Part shown: one piece after another, positions 5,240-6,114 of the stretch
Position numbering within the stretch: position 1 is the stretch's first letter
Layout of the letters: each line of letters opens with the position of its first letter
Assembly: GCA_017529175.1 (NCBI GenBank)
Contig: JAFXNX010000376.1
Location: 1-6,114, forward strand
Length of the DNA stretch: 6,114 bases
Direction: 5' to 3'
From: Clostridia bacterium
Lineage (GTDB): Bacteria > Bacillota_A > Clostridia > Oscillospirales > CAG-272
Program-made: the position numbers and the translations under genes
The notes under the pieces: generated by a model
Told to the model about the DNA's origin: nothing
Databases searched by the model: none
The model's input: the letters and a program-made list of their open reading frames with translations, nothing else

Positions 5240-6114
5240 ATGCCTGAACAATTGACTGTAGCGCAAGCGATCGCGCAAAAACGGAGCGTTATCGCAAGTC
5301 AGGGCGCGTCTCTCGACGCGGCAATAGCCGCTATCGCGCGAAAAGCCGCGGGTGAGGGTACAAAACCGTCGTATCTGATCTCCGACGGCGATACGGTCGG
5401 AGAACTGTATTTCAATACTTCGTTATCATCCGCAGAGATCAAGAGCTTTTTATCAGAGCTTTCATTTGACGAAACCGATGAAAACAACGCTGATCTCGCA
5501 TACAGTTATCTCGGACTCGGCGAGCTTTACGCTTATGAACTCTCGGAGATAGGATATACGGGCGAGTATATGATAACGTGGAACGAAGGGGAGTATCCCC
5601 TGATCCTTTACTGTACGACGGACGTTGCCGGCATCAACCTCAACGAGGGCTGGCGTGTAACGTCCGTTACCCCGGAGAACGGTATTGAGGTCGACTTCTC
5701 CGGATACGACCCCGCGTTCGTCGACGCAATAGACAGATTTGCCGCGAAAGAATCACTTTGCTTCGGTTCGTCCGCATCGTCTCTGCCGCGTCTGAACGCT
5801 CCGTCTGTCTCGATAACGCAAATGACGCTGACGATCACGAATCCCGCCTCAAACGGTAATTTTGTAACGGGGTATAAAATACTTGTCGACGGTGCGGAAT
5901 TCGCTGTGACGCAAAATACGGCGTACGACCTCTCGGGAATACAGGCGGATACCGCATCTGTCGCCGCAATAGCCGTCGGAACGAACTTTGCCGACAGCGC
6001 TGCAAGTACGGCAGCGGCGTTTACAAAGTATTTCGACATTGATTTGTACGACGACGACGCCTCGACCGTTTTACAAACGGAAAGAGTTCGTCTGGGTTCT
6101 ATGCCGACATATAC
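5240..6114 (+). CDS. Multi-domain phage fibre/adhesin-like protein, FN3-like and InlB-repeat-like (3' partial)
   Basis: The frame is open from the ATG at 5240 to the window end; 291 complete codons are visible. Residues 1-38 are helical (QLTVAQAIAQKRSVIA and an Ala-rich helix). Residues 44-180 form an uncharacterised region with GELYFNTSLSSAEIKSFL (54-71), YTGEYMITWNEGEYPLILY (106-124) and INLNEGWRVTS (132-142), a pattern I associate with fibre proteins of gut phages. Residues 187-262 look like an FN3-type domain (APSVSITQMTLTITNP, GYKILVDGAEF, AYDLSGIQADT, then FADSAAST). From about 264, FDIDLYDDDASTVLQTE followed by LGSMPTY resembles the opening strands of an InlB-type surface repeat ('D-x-x-G-T-x-L-x-T ... 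G-x-x-P-x-Y'), cut off by the window end. A host-surface contact role fits the domains and position, but the ending is unseen. Confidence 0.75.
   Translation, partial: MPEQLTVAQAIAQKRSVIASQGASLDAAIAAIARKAAGEGTKPSYLISDGDTVGELYFNTSLSSAEIKSFLSELSFDETDENNADLAYSYLGLGELYAYELSEIGYTGEYMITWNEGEYPLILYCTTDVAGINLNEGWRVTSVTPENGIEVDFSGYDPAFVDAIDRFAAKESLCFGSSASSLPRLNAPSVSITQMTLTITNPASNGNFVTGYKILVDGAEFAVTQNTAYDLSGIQADTASVAAIAVGTNFADSAASTAAAFTKYFDIDLYDDDASTVLQTERVRLGSMPTY

Overview
This window looks like part of the structural (tail and host-contact) module of a tailed bacteriophage or prophage. The likely host is a Gram-positive anaerobe of the Clostridia type. That host guess is inference: it rests on Shine-Dalgarno sites of the AGGAGG class before every gene whose start is visible, and on codon use that mixes many NCG codons (GCG, TCG, ACG, CCG) with frequent ATA and AGA. 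The protein families also resemble those of Firmicutes siphophages and gut phages. Nothing in the window tells an integrated prophage from a free phage.

All coding is on the + strand, in seven tightly packed genes with gaps of 10 to 42 bases and no convincing promoter or terminator between them. In order they are: (1) 1-834, the C-terminal part of a beta-rich, propeller-like virion protein open at its 5' end; (2) 877-1533, a minor structural protein with the C-terminal domain often found on tail proteins; (3) 1545-3317, a DUF859-like tail protein with a tail-tip or receptor-binding type C-terminus; (4) 3342-4391, a charged, tyrosine-rich virion protein with a 29-residue internal repeat; (5) 4419-4769, a small protein resembling the N-terminal domain of baseplate upper proteins; (6) 4786-5229, a short fibre protein with a collagen-like segment and a conserved phage-fibre C-terminal motif; (7) 5240-6114, the start of a larger multi-domain fibre or adhesin-like protein cut by the window end, with an FN3-like domain and the beginning of what looks like an InlB-type repeat.

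Taken together the genes read as one late operon. Genes 1 and 2 would belong to the tail or baseplate body, gene 3 to a tail-tip fibre, gene 5 to an attachment domain, and genes 6 and 7 to thin fibres that reach the host surface. These assignments come from recognising family patterns by eye, without a database search.

I see no RNA gene, CRISPR array, insertion sequence, integrase or attachment site, and no stretch above 300 bases without a gene. The most unusual local sequence features are an 18-bp perfect palindrome inside gene 1, an 8-bp perfect hairpin lying exactly between the two protein repeats of gene 4, and the 18-bp tandem repeat behind the collagen-like tract of gene 6. No convincing new biological system is visible; the least ordinary gene is gene 7.
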